Assembly (NCBI GenBank): GCA_020342235.1
Contig: CP073218.1
Span: 868,001 to 932,000 of the forward strand
Direction of reading: 5' to 3'
DNA from: Saccharomycopsis phalli
Lineage: Eukaryota; Ascomycota; Saccharomycetes; Ascoideales; Saccharomycopsidaceae
Length of the DNA stretch: 64,000 nt
Positions 62,805 to 64,000 of the stretch are shown in pieces. The translations under genes were made by a program, and so were the position numbers. Position 1 is the first letter of the stretch, and every line of letters begins with the position of its first letter. The notes under the pieces are model-generated. The model searched no databases. It was not told the origin of the DNA and saw nothing but the letters and a program-made list of their open reading frames with translations.

Positions 62805-64000
62805 TTAGGCATTTCGCGCATAAAACATATACGCCTTTTCATGGACCAGCGGCCCATATGGACTAATGACTTCCGAGGCATCTGGACGGGCAACTGGATC
62901 TCTTAAATACACGGCGTGACACGTAGGAAAGGAAATCTCCAAGTGGTGAGGCAAGACTGCAACTGGCCCGAGGAAAGGACGAGGTGTCCATGGAGTAAAG
63001 TACTTTTTCAGGAGATCCTGGCGGCCAAAGAGATGCCGTTGGAACGGGAGTTTGACCTTGATGTCCTTTTCGTCTTCAATTTCCTTGATGGAGGCATGCT
63101 TGCTCTTGACAAGTTTGCTGAGAATGCTGTTTCTGAGTCCCTTTGGCACGGTCAGAGAGCTCTTAGAGACTAAGTCCGGGTCCGAGAGCGAGCGGTGGAT
63201 CTCGAGCGACAACTGGCGGATGGATTTCGCCGCGTGGGACTGTTTGGCGAGAATGTCGGCGACAAGACGATGAACGTCCTCCGAGGACTTGCCAAACAAC
63301 AAAGATGCGTCGTCCTTGTAAAACTCCTTCACCACCAACTTGTAGATGCCCAACAACTTGCTGCAAATCTCCAGACTGCCTGCGTACTTCACCTGGAACA
63401 CTTCTGGCGAAATCGGCTCGTCAGGGTTTTTCTGCTGAGCAGAAGACGCAACAAGCACAGCATCAGCGACAATCGCCTCCTTGGAGTCCACCTCGCGCTT
63501 ACGGAACTTTTCTACCAACTCCTTGCGCTGTTTTTCGTGCATTCGGTCAAGGTACTTGGCGACATATTCGTCCTGTTTCCGAGGCTCTGCAAGCACACGG
63601 TTCACGTAATTGTTCCAGCGGTGGATCTGCTGCTCAGTGACCCGCGCACTCGTCTTAAAATCCGGCTTTTCCCGCGCCAACGCCTCAAGCACCTTTTCCG
63701 GGTTGCACGAAAACACGTCTCCTGGCCGCAATTCGTACCCAGGGTCGCTGATCCGCACCCCATTCACTTTCACGTGGCCATGCAACACATACTGCCGCGC
63801 CTGTCTTGCTGACGACGCAAAAAGCGCCCGGAAAAGCGCCACGTCAAGCCGCTTCTCGAGAACCGCATACGTTTGCAACGAAACTGGGGTGTCTCCGATG
63901 GTCTCGCCGCTCTCGATCTTCTCAATCGAGTCCAACTGTGCCACGGCCGTCAACTGCGGCGTGAAAATCGTCTTCCACCGCGACTCGGTCAAGTGTTCTC
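62805..64000 (-). CDS. NAM9: Mitochondrial ribosomal protein uS4m (Nam9), 5' end outside window
   Basis: Nam9 is the small-subunit protein S4 of the mitochondrial ribosome; suppressor mutations in it affect translational fidelity. At least 397 codons are visible, and the frame stays open to the window edge (EHLTESRWKTIF, as in the yeast protein), so the start codon lies beyond 64000. The S4 RNA-binding domain is clear: VLEKRLDVALFRALFASSARQARQYVLHGHVKVNGVRISDPGYELRPGD. The fungal C-terminus LLKKYFTPWTPRPFLGPVAVLPHHLEISFPTCHAVYLRDPVARP is also complete. Codon TTG at 63990-63992 is internal leucine, not a start. Confidence 0.96.
   Translation of the reverse strand, partial: EHLTESRWKTIFTPQLTAVAQLDSIEKIESGETIGDTPVSLQTYAVLEKRLDVALFRALFASSARQARQYVLHGHVKVNGVRISDPGYELRPGDVFSCNPEKVLEALAREKPDFKTSARVTEQQIHRWNNYVNRVLAEPRKQDEYVAKYLDRMHEKQRKELVEKFRKREVDSKEAIVADAVLVASSAQQKNPDEPISPEVFQVKYAGSLEICSKLLGIYKLVVKEFYKDDASLLFGKSSEDVHRLVADILAKQSHAAKSIRQLSLEIHRSLSDPDLVSKSSLTVPKGLRNSILSKLVKSKHASIKEIEDEKDIKVKLPFQRHLFGRQDLLKKYFTPWTPRPFLGPVAVLPHHLEISFPTCHAVYLRDPVARPDASEVISPYGPLVHEKAYMFYARNA

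Overview
The window reads as nuclear DNA of a budding yeast (Saccharomycotina). Every recognisable protein is a yeast or fungal housekeeping protein, and genes stand alone with their own promoters on both strands. Introns are few, very short (37-52 nt), start with GTAAGT, GTGAGT, GTACGT or similar, and carry a CTAAC-like branch point only a few bases before the 3' AG. That branch-point placement, a SET9-type H4K20 methyltransferase, a CYP52 alkane P450, LINE copies and a peroxisomal SCP2 ending in -SKL together suggest an early-branching yeast of the Yarrowia/Blastobotrys (Dipodascales-like) kind rather than Saccharomyces. This placement is inference.

Layout. 0-12 kb: PDK1-type kinase (PKH), a two-OB-fold-like protein resembling Cdc13/Pot1, PSO2, RPP0, SUA5, SET9. 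12-17.5 kb: gene-poor, with tRNA-Met(CAT) and a small secreted Ser/Thr-rich protein. 17.5-34.5 kb: a PH-domain protein with PPxY/LPxY motifs, an unrecognised coiled-coil protein, YJU3 lipase, a 78-aa hypothetical protein, a BAR-SH3 protein, IWR1 (three introns), a TDA5-like dehydrogenase, a GPI cell-wall protein, RPS25. 34.5-45 kb: repeats, TOP1, SCP2, VPS24 (one intron), NOG1. 45-54.9 kb: EHD3, FPR1 (one intron), a small three-exon membrane protein, DIM1, KEL3. 54.9-64 kb: a cluster of retroposons, CYP52 broken by a SINE, SRV2/CAP (one intron), and the 3' part of NAM9 running off the window.

The most unusual content is a set of non-LTR retroposons. Several 5'-truncated copies of one LINE 3' end are present; the longest keeps the end of an ORF2-like frame with a Cys/His motif. 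Two families look like tRNA-derived SINEs. One (56099-56427) has a tRNA-like head, a 15-bp target-site duplication and a 3' tail shared with the local LINE, the arrangement expected of a SINE mobilised by a partner LINE. The other (58203-58676) has a tRNA-like head, an (ACTT)n tail and a 13-bp duplication, and it interrupts a CYP52 gene whose reading frame is otherwise open. Two older relatives lie at about 45.3 and 59.3 kb.

Promoters share two motifs: TCACGTGA (Cbf1-type) and GTTACCCGG (Reb1-type). Intergenic DNA is rich in minisatellites with 13-48 bp units.

The genes do not form a pathway. Themes are ribosome building (RPP0, RPS25, NOG1, DIM1, NAM9), genome maintenance (PSO2, TOP1, the Cdc13-like protein), membrane and actin traffic (PKH, VPS24, BAR-SH3, SRV2) and lipid metabolism (YJU3, SCP2, CYP52, the SDR). 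Start codons were chosen as ATG; some longer open frames begin upstream only at TTG or GTG and were trimmed.
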